DNA of 64,000 nucleotides from Selaginella moellendorffii (Eukaryota; Streptophyta; Lycopodiopsida; Selaginellales; Selaginellaceae): the NCBI RefSeq assembly GCF_000143415.4, contig NW_003314271.1, forward strand, positions 1,780,806-1,844,805, written 5' to 3'. Under the pieces are notes generated by a model. It was not told where the DNA came from, searched no databases, and saw nothing but the letters and a program-made list of their open reading frames with translations. Positions 22,460-35,490 of this stretch are shown one piece after another. The number at the start of each line of letters is the position of its first letter. Position 1 is the first letter of the stretch. The position numbers were made by a program, and so were the translations under genes.

Positions 22460-25400
22460 ATGGCTGTGGTCGGCAAGGAGCGCGAGGAGGATCTGGCGCT
22501 CTTCCACGAGATGAAGGCGCGGGAGAGGATCCACTTCCTCCATCCCAGCACCGAGGAGGACATCGAAGCGTCGCTCCGTGAGTTTCTTCGACCCCATTGT
22601 CTGTGTTCTTCGTGTTCTTGCGTGTTTCTTGGCTGGAATGATTGGAATCATGATGGGTTGTCCGCTAAGTTTGGGGATTTCGCGCTCCAGGGTATCGGAT
22701 GGTGGCGACGGCTCCGCCATTGCAGCACAAGAGCCCTAACGATCTGCTAGGCTTGGAGCCGGAGAAGAACGACTATGACTGGTAAGCTTCCATAGCCAGG
22801 ACGAGCAAAGCTTGCAAGAATTCTCACACTTTCCTCGCGTGGTATAGGCTGCTAACTCCGCCAGGAACGCCACTCTTTCCATCGCTGGATCGCGACCTCC
22901 CCAGCGAGGCACAGCTCGAGGCCGCCAGCGTTCGTGCCACCACCAGATCAAGAGTAAGTTCTCAGCGATCACACTCCATCTCTAATCTTCGTCTTCCTTC
23001 CATTCCAGCCGAGTAGAATCTCCAGAGGAAGCTCCAGTCCTTCGCGCAGGCCGAGCTCGCCATCTCCATCCTCCACCTCGAGCTTGAGCCGGCGACCATC
23101 GTTTGGAAACTCGAGCCCGTCCAGGCCAGGATCATCGAGCAGCCGCCCAGTCACTCCAACCGGCGCTCGCCCCTCCACTCCAGGAAGATCCTCCACCCCG
23201 ACCAGGAGAACGCTCACCACCTCCGCCAGCTTCAACAAGATCACCACCACCTCCAACAATGTGGGAAGAACCGCGCGTAGCAGCTCGCCATCGTCGCGAA
23301 AGCCGAGAACTCCCGTCCATCCAGCAATGCCCGCGGGATTCGCGAGTGAGCCACCGCCAAACCTCCGGACGAGCATGCCGGATCGACCATCCTCGTCCAA
23401 CACTCGCGGAGCTTCCTTGTCTCCCCGGCTCGTTGGAGGAGGATCCTCCTCGTTCAAGAGCTCGGATCATCGCCGCGCCGTGTCGCCGAGCTTGTCCCGG
23501 AGCTACAGCTCCTCGGCCAGCTCCAGCAAAGGATCGGTCGTCTCCTCGTCGCAAAACTCGGGCATCGAGGTGAATCGTCCCAGCCCGCGGGTGGTGATCA
23601 CCACCACCACCACGGACAGCGGTGGAAAGCGGCCGATCTCGGGCTGCGAGGAGACCTCTCCGGTGAAGCCCGTGACCAAGAAGCCGGTTCGAACGGGCGG
23701 GACGAGCTCCTTCTCGGCGATCAACTCGCAAAGGAAGCCTTTCGACACGAGTTCTTCGCGACAAATGGTGACGAGCTTTGCAAACTCTTAAGAGTTCTCT
23801 CCTCTCTGATCATCAAAATCGCTTTTTTTCTTGCAGGACTTTAGGAGGAACTCGAGCGGTGGATTCCGGCCGCTCATGTCAAACAGCCACATCTCGTCCT
23901 TCTACACGCGAGCCAGCAACTCGCTCCAGCAGCGCTCCATGACGGACTCGTCGATCAACAGCAGCAGCGCGGCGAGTGTGGAGCACGACCAGGACGAGGA
24001 GGTTGCGTCCAGGCTGAGCCGGGACGAGCGCGACGAGTTTGCGTCGCTCGACGCCATGATCGACGACAGGAAGGCCGAGGAGCTCCTGGAGGATCACTCC
24101 CTGGAGCTGGCGAGGAGCTGCGAGGAGACGAGAGTCCTGGAGATCGTCGAGGAGCTGGAGCCGATGGTGGAACAAGCTCGAGCTCAAACTCAAGTTCAGG
24201 TCGAGGAGGAGATGGTGATCGAGAAGTCCGACCACCATGAGCTCCTGGTGCTCACGCCAACTTCCTCGGATCACTCTCCACCCTTTCAGGACGAAGTCGA
24301 CATGGAGATCGACGAGAGCCATCCGCTCGACGAAGACACCGGAGCCAGCATGAGAAGCTTGCTCGAGCTCGTCATCAGCAAAGCCGTGGATCTGGCCGAA
24401 AACCAGGAGAGGCAATCAGCGAGAGCTCCTCATCCGAGCTCCAAGGTCCCTGGAGGAGCTGTCAAGCCGGACGAAGCACAACAAGAGCAGAACTCCTCGC
24501 CGCCATCTTCCACAAAGGATCCATCCCTCCACTGCTTCACTCAGCTCATCGATCTAAAGTACAGCTCCAGCTCCCTGGAAGTCTACCAGTTCGATCAGGA
24601 GCTCCACACAACCGGCTCGGAAGTGCTCGGACTCGCGAACGATCCTGCTCCAAAGCCCAGAGACTGCCGCTCCTCGATCTCTCCCAGCACTTCCACCACG
24701 ACAATCTCGGACAAGAAAGCCTCCACTTCGTCGTCCAGCGCCTCCCAGCTCTCGGAAACTTTCGCCACTCGATCGTCCAACGACCGGGGAGATCATCCAA
24801 AGACGAGCTCGACCAACACCGACGTCCATAGATTGTCGTCCCGGATCACCACCAAGCTCCGAGACCCTCCAAACTTCGGCGCATTCTTGAGCGCGTCCAG
24901 GCACTACAAGAGGAGAGACTCGAGGGAATCGTCGCTCTTCTCGATCCAGATAAGCTCCTCCAAAGGTGGCGAGAGCATTTCATCCGGAGGACGTCCCGCT
25001 AGCACCACCGACGATAGCGTCGACGATATAACCCCGCGGAGGATCCACCACCTCGATCTAGCATGCAACGGCGACGCGTCCAGCAACGGGACGTATACGT
25101 ACAAGGTCTCGGACGAGTACGACACCAAATCCGAGGAGAGCTGCGTCGACTACTACATCGATTCCATGGATCCACCGCAAAAGTTCGTGGACAAGACGAC
25201 GAGCGAGCGAGGAGGCAGGACGACGAGCTTAAACTCTAGCAAGGAGTGTGAGATCCTGGCGAGCGAGGATGTTCTTCCCGGTGGCTTTGACAACGACGAG
25301 GACGGATACGTCGACTACTACATCGATGATTTCTCGTCGCGGCAAAAGATGGCGGGGAGCGACGATCGTGAGTTCTCAGAGCCAGCAGCGAAGAAATCGA

Positions 25401-26236
25401 TCGCGGCGATCGCGGGTCACCGGCAGGACGCCATGGACATTGTCCTGGAGGAGGAGAGATCGCTGCTCGTGGATGATACACACATAGAAGTGTGTAGCAT
25501 GGAGGAGTCTTCCTCCTCCGAGTGTGGAGATCATCATCCTGGGGGATCTGGCGAGGATCCTCGCGATCGAGGCGACGAGGAGATCGACACCATGACCGAG
25601 TGCTGGAAGCAATTGGAAGAGGCCGAGCAACATCACCAGCATCACGAAAAACTTCCAGGTAAGTTTCTTCGCTGCTAGAGAGAGCTCTTGTTTCGATCGA
25701 TCGATGACGAGCTTGCTTCATTCTCTTCGATGGCAGGGAGCATCAATGGTGCTGGCAAGGATCCAAGCACCACCAATACCATCGGGATCTCCTCCAGCGA
25801 GAGCACCCGCGAGAGCATCCTCTTCTGCAGCTCCATCGTCCACGACCTCGTCTACCGGGCCGCGAGCCTGGGGATCGAGAAGGAGGATCTCAAGGCGGCG
25901 TCGGCGGACGAGCTCGTCACCTTCCTGGGGCTGTCCAAGACGCACCACATCCCCCCAAAGTTCGTGGATCTGGATCCCACCAAGTGGAAAGCCAGCGAGG
26001 AATCCACCGTGCGGAGAACGCTCACTTACTTGCAGAACCAGAAGCTGATGCCAAAGACCACCGTGGCCTTCATGCACAGCCCGCCCCTGGGAAGAGTTGA
26101 GGAGGACGTCAAAGATCACATCATCCCAGAGCACCACTTCATCGATCGATCGCTCGAGAGGGGGGGCGACGCCGCGAGCGCCGAGTCGCTGCGGCGCCGG
26201 CGATCGCAGTCCAAATGCCGCTGCGTGATCCTGTGA
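22460..26236 (+). CDS. BPP-like basic Ser/Pro-rich microtubule-associated protein with C-terminal CaaX-type box
   Basis: Exons: 22460-22577, 22691-22781, 22848-22953, 23009-23767, 23837-25658, 25737-26236; 1131 aa. The N-terminus (REEDLALFHEMKARER) and then YDWLLTPPGTPLFPSLD are the signature of the plant family containing BASIC PROLINE-RICH PROTEIN1, reported to bind microtubules. Residues about 95-360 are a basic Ser/Pro/Arg/Thr-rich region; the following ~480 residues are acidic and Ser-rich (repeated VDYYID). The last 165 residues are more ordered (FCSSIVHDLVYRAASLGIEK). The protein ends in KCRCVIL, a possible geranylgeranylation site. The start at 22460 (gccATGGct) is preferred; in-frame upstream ATGs at 22397 and 22349 exist. 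Function is inferred from the N-terminal motif. Confidence 0.78.
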
Positions 26237-26692
26237 GGAATCAGCGAGGGGCTGTGGCTTGTAAGAATTTTACTCGTGTACTGCAGTAAACTAAAGAAGA
26301 AAAGAGATTTTTAGGGTTCTTGGGAAACTTGGTGACGTGTCAAGGAATGTTTAATGTCGTTTTGACGTGTACCTGTCGCGCCATTAATGACGGGCACGCG
26401 ACGCCGCCTCGCCCGTCAAAACCGTTTCCGCGGCATAATAATGCGCACATCCAACGACTGCTATGCAAGGTGGGCTTAGATCCATCGGTGGAGATCTTCT
26501 CGCCCTTCTGGCACGTAATAAACAAGTGAAGTGGAATAACAAGGGAGGGAGATTAGTATACGCAGCAGTGCCACAAAGGGAGGAGTGAAAGCACTCGAAT
26601 CTCCTCTCACCCACCACCGAAACTCTCGCATTCATTCAATCGATCGCTTATCTCTCTCTCTTCTTCCTCTTTTCCTTCGGTTGCTCCGATCG

Positions 26693-28126
26693 ATGGCGAA
26701 TAATCGATTTGCGGGGCGCGCGATCGATCGGCCGCGCGAGAGAGCAATGCTGGCATTGCTCTTGTTTTTTCTATCCCTGGATCTCTCGCTGGGGCAGTAT
26801 GATCACGCCAATGCCTATGGCGTTCCCGCGATTCTAATCTTCGGCGATTCCACCGTGGACGCAGGCAACAACAATGTGTTTAGCACGATCATGCACAGCA
26901 ATCACGCGCCCTATGGCCGCGATTTTGGATTCCCCACCGGGAGATTCAGCAATGGTCTGCTCGCGCCGGACATCGTCGGTGAGTTGACTATTCGTTGATT
27001 ATCGTGGACTGGCTCTTGACTGTGCTTGTTCTTGGAGAGATCTCGCAGCCCAGAAGCTCAATCTCCCATTCCCGCTCGCGTTCACTAGTCCGAATGCCAC
27101 CGGAGACAATCTCATCTTTGGAGCGAATTTCGCGTCGGCAGCGTCGGGGCTGGTCGATTCCACGGCTTCGTTGTTTGTAAGCTCGATCTCTCTCTTGTTT
27201 GCTATTGAAGCCATGGATCTTCCTTTTGCTAGAATGTGGCTTCGTCCACGCAGCAGCTCAAGTGGTTTGCGAGTTATCGGCAGCAATTGGAGCGGATAGC
27301 CGGGCCGGATCGCGCGCAATCGATCCTCTCCAGGGCGCTCTACGTGATAAGCTCCGGGAGCAACGATTATATCTACTATCGCCTCAACACTCGCCTCTCC
27401 TCGCAGTACAATAACGAGCAATTCCGGGAGCTCCTCATCAAGCAGACCTCGCAATTCATCCAGGTACGCGACTTCACTCCGATCCGGGCTAGTTTTCCAT
27501 TGCATTTCTCTTGGATTCTCGCAAATCTTCCATCAATCAATCTCTTTTTCTTCCCCCGCTTGGAATTTCACACGTTCCAAGAACAGCCTCACACAAATTT
27601 GCTCTTTGGAATCTCTCCAGGAGCTTTACAATGTCGGTGGGCGCCGATTTGCGGTAGTCTCAGTGCCTCCGCTGGGATGCTTGCCATCGGAGATCACAAC
27701 CGCGGGCAAACGCGATAGAAGCTGCGTGGAAGATCTCAATTCCAAGGCCGTCGCCCACAATGTCGCGCTCCAGCAGCTGCTCACGCGAACCAAGGCCTCA
27801 CTGCCGGGAACCAAGGTCGCATACCTCGACTGCTACAGCGTCCTCTTCGATGCCATCCACAATCCTGCGAAATACGGCAAGAATTCCACCCTTCTTTGCT
27901 CAAGAAGACTCAATCCCCTGTTTTTCTTCTTGCAGGGTTTAGCGAGACGAATCGAGGCTGCTGCGGCTCCGGATTGATCGAAGTGGGCGATCTCTGCAAT
28001 GGATTGTCGATGGGGACGTGCTCCGACTCCTCCAAATTCGTCTTCTGGGACAGCTTCCACCCGACGCAGGCAATGTATGGAATCATCGCCGAGGTGTTTT
28101 ACAACCAGGCCGCCGCGGTGCTCTAG
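26693..28126 (+). CDS. GDSL esterase/lipase (SGNH hydrolase), secreted
   Basis: Exons: 26693-26978, 27049-27176, 27233-27463, 27621-27876, 27936-28126; 363 aa, the usual plant GDSL length. A signal/anchor stretch (MLALLLFFLSLDLSLGQ) follows a basic 18-residue lead; Met19 is an alternative start. Block I is ILIFGDSTVDAGNNN (nucleophile Ser), then GRFSNGLLAPDI, block II GANFASAASGL (oxyanion Gly), block III YVISSGSNDY (Asn) and block V FWDSFHPTQ (Asp/His). Family members hydrolyse acyl esters, including cutin and lipid substrates, mostly in the wall. The last intron needs a GC donor (ATACG|GCAAGA, 27877-27935) to give NPAKYGFSETNRGCCGSG. The substrate is unknown. Confidence 0.94.
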
Positions 28127-28425
28127 TGAGCGCAAATCGAGAACTCTAGACAAGGAAAAGAAAGCCCTCTCCCATCTTCCAAATCCAATCCCAAAAGAGA
28201 AAAGAGCTCGAGACACTGTAAATTTGGTCACTGAGATTCGGGCAGTAAGCATAAAAGCGCTTAATCCTTCGATCGCTTCCTTCCTCCTCGCTGCGCGCAT
28301 CGCATCGCAGAGACGACGACGTACACAATTCCTACATACATTAAAACATACGTATTGTTTATTACGGAGGGTTTATTTCGTACTTTGTACGAAGAGACTC
28401 TCCTTGTACGGATGCCACTTTGATC

Positions 28426-28827
28426 TTAGGGTTCTTCTTCGGGGTAGCAGTTGTCGGTCTCGCAGACGCTGCAAATGGGCCCGTAGAGGAGGAGGGTGGA
28501 GCACTCGCCGCAGAGCTTGCCCGGGACGCGCAGGATGTGGGCGAGCGTGACGGTCTCCCAGAAATCGAGCTTGCGGTTGTGATCGGCGTCGAGGGCGTCG
28601 AAGCACGAGAGGGCGACCGCTTTGACGGCGGGGTCGCTGTAGCGTTCCACCTCCGTTCGCGTCACTCCCCTACTCGCATTTTGATCCATGCCTTTGAAGA
28701 GGCGCAGCGCCTGGGATCGCTGTTCCAGGGGGAGCTTGTGGTACGCGGCCTTGGCCTCCTGGTGGAGGCGGCGGATTGGATCGTTGCAGATGGAGTGATC
28801 ATGGGCCGGGAGAGTGCACTGAGCCAT
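28426..28827 (-). CDS. Two-EF-hand protein with Cys-rich C-terminus
   Basis: A single exon of 133 codons. Two 12-residue calcium loops are visible: residues 48-59 (DQNASRGVTRTE) and 80-91 (DADHNRKLDFWE). The second has all canonical Asp/Asn and the final Glu; the first is weaker. The C-terminus has Cys106, 109, 119, 122 and 127 (LCGECSTLLLYGPICSVCE), a likely zinc-binding knuckle. Plant EF-hand proteins with a similar C-terminal CxxC pair exist, but I do not recognise a named member. The probable role is a calcium-responsive adaptor in the cytosol or nucleus. A TATATAAA box lies about 87 bp upstream, suggesting regulated expression. It converges on the GDSL gene. Confidence 0.75.
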   Translation of the reverse strand: MAQCTLPAHDHSICNDPIRRLHQEAKAAYHKLPLEQRSQALRLFKGMDQNASRGVTRTEVERYSDPAVKAVALSCFDALDADHNRKLDFWETVTLAHILRVPGKLCGECSTLLLYGPICSVCETDNCYPEEEP

Positions 28828-28913
28828 GGGAGAGAGATCTAGAGGTGGATTGGAGTGCGAGGAAACTGGAGACTGGATGCTAGTTTGTGATGAATTCCAT
28901 GGCGGGATGGTCG

Positions 28914-28921
28914 TTTATATA
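28914..28921 (-). promoter_or_regulatory. TATA box of the EF-hand gene
   Basis: TATATAAA on the minus strand, 87 bp upstream of the ATG at 28827. Position and sequence fit a core promoter. Confidence 0.55.
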
Positions 28922-29977
28922 GTGAGATTGCTGCGCCCACCACTACCGCCCTTGAATCGAATCAAACGTACGCGGGAGATGCTCAGCGATTCATGGATGA
29001 TAGAGCTGCCGACCATGGCTAAGATCAGATCGTATAGGCGCGATAAGTGTTTAGTCTACACACGATTCTCCTTCTTCTTTGGTTTTCCTGCGCGGACACC
29101 ATGAGAAGGAAGAGAGGAATCACAACACTCGCACAGCATGTAGTACACCTCACATAGAAAGCACTTGGAATTATTATGAGATAGAACAACACACATAGAT
29201 TTAATAGAGTATGGTACCACCACAGAGAGAGAGTGAGAGATTTTATAAAAACTTCCATCAATCATGTGTCTGGAGAGCTCGTGGAAGCATGAGTTTGGCT
29301 TCGTACACCAGCGCGAGCTTAAAAAATCTAGAGGTTTTTTTTATCAAGGCTCGAGCTTTTAATCCCCCACTTAAACTAGAGATCTTTTTACCACGTAATT
29401 GGCATGCAAAATCACTTTTTTCTCGACCATATTCGTGATTTCTCGCTAACAATTCTTTGAGTTTTGGGGGATAGCGATGGAGACTGGACACACGGACAAG
29501 TTCTTTGACCACGGCTTCCATTAACCTTTGGTTTTGGAGCGATTAGTTTTGGTGGCTGGGCTTGTATTTTTTGTTTCTCTCTTTTTCCCTTTGCTTGGAG
29601 GCCATTTTGTTTTGCAGAGGCATCGGTGGTTGCGGCTGCCTGGCAGGGAAATGTGGGAAAGCTCGAGCTCTCCGGTGGTGGGTTTTGTGGATCTCACTTA
29701 GATCTGCGGGAGCTCCACCCAGAGATTGCCGAGCTATGGCGGAGTTTGGCGGACAAAGCTCGAGGTAATGAAGAGGCGCTTGCACTGTTCCTTTGCTTGC
29801 ATGATGTGCTTTCGAGGTTTTTCCTCGTTGTCTTGCTAGTAGCGGCTTGCGGATCTTTGATCTTGGTTGTTTGGTGGTCTGGTTTTTTTTTTTTTCTTCT
29901 TTTTTTTTCAGCTATGCTCAAAGTTTGTGTGATGGATCAATGTAGCTCGGGGTGAAGGCTGGTTGAGGAGATGAGCC
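28922..29977. other. Intergenic region between EF-hand and kinesin genes
   Basis: No gene recognised. The stretch 29562-29955 carries an open frame before the kinesin, with a T-rich acceptor-like site near 29908. It is probably 5' UTR or leader introns of the kinesin transcript. No conserved protein signature is seen. Confidence 0.45.
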
Positions 29978-32607
29978 ATGGAAAGTCCTCAAAAGTGTAG
30001 CTCCTTCAAGAACTTGGTCGGGACCATCGAATCACTGCTGGGATCCAAGAGCGATCTTACAGTCACTTGGGCTCAGTCCGTCAAGCTTATCATCGAGGAT
30101 TTGTCCAACAGCTGCCCTTCAACTCCTTGTACACCATCTTTTCCAGAAGGGGCCATCTACAACAACACCGAAAAATCAAGCCTCCAAGGTAGAGAAGAAT
30201 CTCTCTTTTATTTTTTTTGTGTGTGTTTTTCGTTGATTCTTTTTCTTTTCGTTTTTTTCCAGGAGAGCTCATACTTCTAAAGGCTGCCTATGCCTTGTCG
30301 AATGTTAACAGGAAGCTCGCTTTAAACAAGCTCCTCGATCTCAAAGGTCTGCAAGTTTCTAAGATTTCTCTGAAAAATCAAAACTTTGTGCAGGGAACAT
30401 ACGAGTTTTTTGTAGAGTTCGGCCTCTCCTTTCCTCCGAGCAACAGGGAAGAGTCGGCATTGTAGCCACGGATGTTCCAAATCAAGTCCAAGTATCCTCC
30501 TCTGGTGGCAAAGCCAGGAACTATCTATTTGATAAGGTTTTCCACGCGGCATCCTTACAAGGTACGAAACCATTCAAATGGTGGCGACAAGAGCTTAAGA
30601 TTCTTTGTTTCTTCCAGATGATGTTTTCTCAGAAGTGGAGCCAATTATCAGGTCCGCCATGGATGGAAGTAACGTTTGTATCTTTGCCTATGGACAAACC
30701 GGCACTGGAAAGACGTTCACAATGGTTGGTTTCGTGATTTTCTCGTTTTTTCGTCCTCGTCTCAGACTTTCAAGTTCTCAGGAAGGTAGTCAGGATTGTC
30801 CAGGAATAGTTCCTCGCACTTTGCAGCAGCTCTTCTTCGACGCTTCGCTCGACACAACTGTCGAGTACTCATTCAAGCTGAGCATGCTCGAAGTGTACCG
30901 TGGGTGTTTGCGCGACTTATTGGCTCCTCGGCAAAAGCAGCAGTCGAGCAGCAAGAGGCAAGAAATCCTTGTTCGTTATCTCTTGAAACACGTGATTTTT
31001 TCTTCTCCAGCCTTTGCATCCAGATGGCTGGATCTGGTAGCACAGAGATAGAAAACTTGACAGAGATTCCGATTAAAAGCGCGAGCCAGGCGAGATATCT
31101 ATATCGCAAGGGGGTCCGTTCGAGGTCTACGTGTTGGACGACTGCAAACGAGACATCGAGTAGATCACACTGGTGAGAGTCCAAAACTTTTCTTTTTTTG
31201 TTCCATCTTTTCTCCGACCGCCATAAATTCTTCTTTGCTCGATCAGCTTGGTTCGAATCAACATCACTTGCAACTATGGAAAGCAGAGCCACGCAAGCAA
31301 ACTTTGGCTGGTGGATTTGGGAGGGAGCGAGAGGTTCTTTAAGACGCAAGCGCAGGGACAAACTCTGGAAGAAGGCAAAGCCATCAATGCATCCTTGTCC
31401 GCATTGGGGGATGTTATCAGTGCTCTACAACGAAAGCAACCACACATACCTTACAGGTAAGAATCTTTGTTTCTTTCTTTTCATGGAACGAGCGAGAGTT
31501 AACTGGTTTTTTGGTTGGTGTTCTTCAACTTGTGACGAGCAGGAATAGCAAGCTGACACAGATTCTTCGCGATTGTTTAGGTACTTTGAAAAGTTTTGCT
31601 TGGTGCCTCAGAGAAAAAATGGTTTTTTCCAGGGAAGGATTCGAAAGCTTTGATGCTTGTTCACGTTAGTCCAAAGGAGGAAGACCTTGGAGAGACGACG
31701 TGCTCGCTAGGATTTGCTTCCAGGGCCAGGGCGATTCATCTTGGAAGAGATATATCTCCTGTAAGATCCTATAGTTTGTTCTCTCCCTTCATAGTCTTGA
31801 ACTCTTTTCTCTTATGGATTCTAGAGCGCAAGGGACGAGAGAACAGCTACCATGGCCAACGTTTTGGCGAAGATGAAGCTCTACGAGACCGAGTGCCAGA
31901 AGCTCAACGAGAACATCCAAATGGTGGAGTCTCTCATCCGCCGCGGCATTGAAAACCAAGACTTGGACGAGCTGCAAGCCAAGTTACTCTCGGCGAGCGC
32001 AAAGAAGGAGCTCACCACCACCACCGCCGGACGTTCTTCATCCTCTTCATCGTCGTCCTCCTCCATTCCCAGATTCATGACACCCACAGTGAGCAGCCAG
32101 CGCAAGAAACGCAGCAGCACGATCCACCTCGAGAGCGTGGTCTCGGTGATGATGGAGACGACCACCGAGAAGAGAGTGGTGAGATCCGGGACGCCGGAGT
32201 CTCGCCAGGTGCGAAGAACTCTCAACTTCCAAGTCCATCGCCAAGAGGTTGTCCGCCATCACCAAGTTGACGATCCTCCGCCACCTAGAGTTCACGAAGT
32301 TGGAGCTCAAGAGGACGAGCTGCTGGTTGATCGCAAAGCTACCGCTGCTACCGCTGCTACTGCTGCTACTGCGAGGAATGGTTTCACGACGGAGAATTCA
32401 GCTCCATCGCCATCGCCTCCACTCCCGGTGGCTGTGGCGGCAAAGTCCGAGAGAAGATTGATGAGGACGAGCGCCACCTCCACTCAAGCTGGCAAGGAGC
32501 GGGGTGGAAGATGTGGGTGGGAGTACTTAGGCAAGAAGAGCTCCAAGTACCGGAGGAGATGGACGCTCGAGTGCTCAAGCAGGATTTCTATCACCGAGAG
32601 GTTGTGA
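29978..32607 (+). CDS. Kinesin-14 family motor protein, short stalk
   Basis: A microtubule motor; the neck-motor junction [13 protein letters not shown] (residues about 97-109) is diagnostic of kinesin-14, usually minus-end directed. Exons: 29978-30188, 30263-30346, 30394-30561, 30618-30724, 30782-30957, 31011-31172, 31247-31456, 31543-31580, 31633-31760, 31825-32607; 688 aa. The P-loop GQTGTGKT is at 180-187, switch [10 protein letters not shown] at 295-303, and switch [10 protein letters not shown] at 324-331 (LVDLAGSE in most kinesins). The region before the motor is only ~96 residues, too short for a long coiled coil. A short helix follows the motor ([20 protein letters not shown]), then a low-complexity Ser/Thr/Ala tail. 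The fifth intron needs a GC donor (AAGAG|GCAAGA, 30958-31010). The C-terminal ~150 residues are less certain. Confidence 0.88.
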
Positions 32608-32729
32608 CGAGAGATCCTACCTTTTGTAAACTAACTTGCTAGCTTGAGGGTGATGATCTCCAAAACATAGAAGAAGATTTGTTCCCAAGTGTTCTTGTCA
32701 TTTACACGATCATCTTGCGATTTGTAGCT

Positions 32730-32807
32730 GTAGGCCTACTCTCGAGAAAATCACACAAACAACTATATGTAGGCCTACTCTCGAGAAAATCACACCAAAC
32801 AACTACA
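32730..32807. repeat. Tandem duplication of 39 bp downstream of OAT
   Basis: GTAGGCCTACTCTCGAGAAA and the bases after it occur twice in a row (from 32730 and from 32769), with a one-base indel and a few changes. The unit contains the palindrome GTAGGCCTAC. It lies between the convergent kinesin and OAT stop codons. Confidence 0.8.
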
Positions 32808-32827
32808 AGCAAAGAATGGATCACGAC

Positions 32828-34742
<1,915 letters not shown>

Positions 34743-34880
34743 TCTTAGCCTCTCCGAAGCATAGCTTCAAACTATCCCTAGAAATATATTTCACTCGTCA
34801 GCGCCTACGTGTCAATCCTCATGGATAGAACAGAATATACCCATTTAAGAATATGCTTGTTTCTAGGGTTCTACGCGGCA

Positions 34881-35348
34881 ATGGGGGAGAATGTCCACGA
34901 TCTCGTGGAAATCGTGGAATGTAAGCTCGACACAGCGAAATACATGGATTCCGTCAGGAGCCCAGCCGCCGGAGCGATCGCGAGCTTTGGCGGCACGACG
35001 CGGGATAGATTCCAGGGCAAACAGGTTCTAGAGCTTCGCTACGAGGCATACGTGCCAATGGCGAGCTCGCAGCTGCGCAAGATCTGCCAGGCGGCCCGGG
35101 AGAGGTGGGAATTGATCGGCGTGGCCGTGGCGCACAGGATTGGCGTGGTGCCCGTGGGGGAGGAGAGCGTCTTTGTGGCCGCCTCGTCGATCCACAGGAA
35201 AGAGGCGCTCGCCGCTTGCCAGTTCTTGATTGACGAGATCAAGGCCTCGGTGGCGATCTGGAAGAAGGAGATCTACGCGGATGGGGAGGCCTGGAAGGAG
35301 AATGCCGAATTCGAGAGCACTAGGAGGAGCTGTTCCTGTGGTCATTGA
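34881..35348 (+). CDS. CNX6: Molybdopterin synthase catalytic subunit (MoaE/MOCS2B/CNX6)
   Basis: An intronless 155-codon frame. With the small thiocarboxylated subunit it converts precursor Z (cPMP) to molybdopterin in molybdenum cofactor synthesis. The motifs GAIASFGGTTRDRFQGK (31-47), LRYEAYVPMA, RIGVVPVGEESVFVA, SIHRKEALAACQFLIDEIK and WKKE (127-130, catalytic lysine region) match MoaE throughout. The start at 34881 (gcaATGGgg) is preferred over an in-frame ATG at 34809 that would add 24 unrelated residues. The tail ends in SCSCGH. The protein is expected to be cytosolic. It shares a short divergent promoter with OAT. Confidence 0.95.
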   Translation: MGENVHDLVEIVECKLDTAKYMDSVRSPAAGAIASFGGTTRDRFQGKQVLELRYEAYVPMASSQLRKICQAARERWELIGVAVAHRIGVVPVGEESVFVAASSIHRKEALAACQFLIDEIKASVAIWKKEIYADGEAWKENAEFESTRRSCSCGH

Positions 35349-35490
35349 TAGAGAAGAAAAGTCCACTCGTATAAGCGGTGGAGATTTGGCCTTGGAAGAG
35401 CCCTAAATAACGGTCAGTCCCAATGCCAGGAACACTACTCTTCTTGGACTGATCTCACTCTACTCGACTCCAGCGCCGAGAGGGAAGAAA

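Noticed and set aside
23132-23764. 210-codon minus-strand open frame
   Set aside because: Antisense of the Ser/Pro-rich exon of the BPP-like gene; Arg/Gly-rich shadow with no motif.
29562-29955. Possible coding exon(s) upstream of the kinesin
   Set aside because: No family similarity and poor start context; more likely leader sequence of the kinesin transcript.
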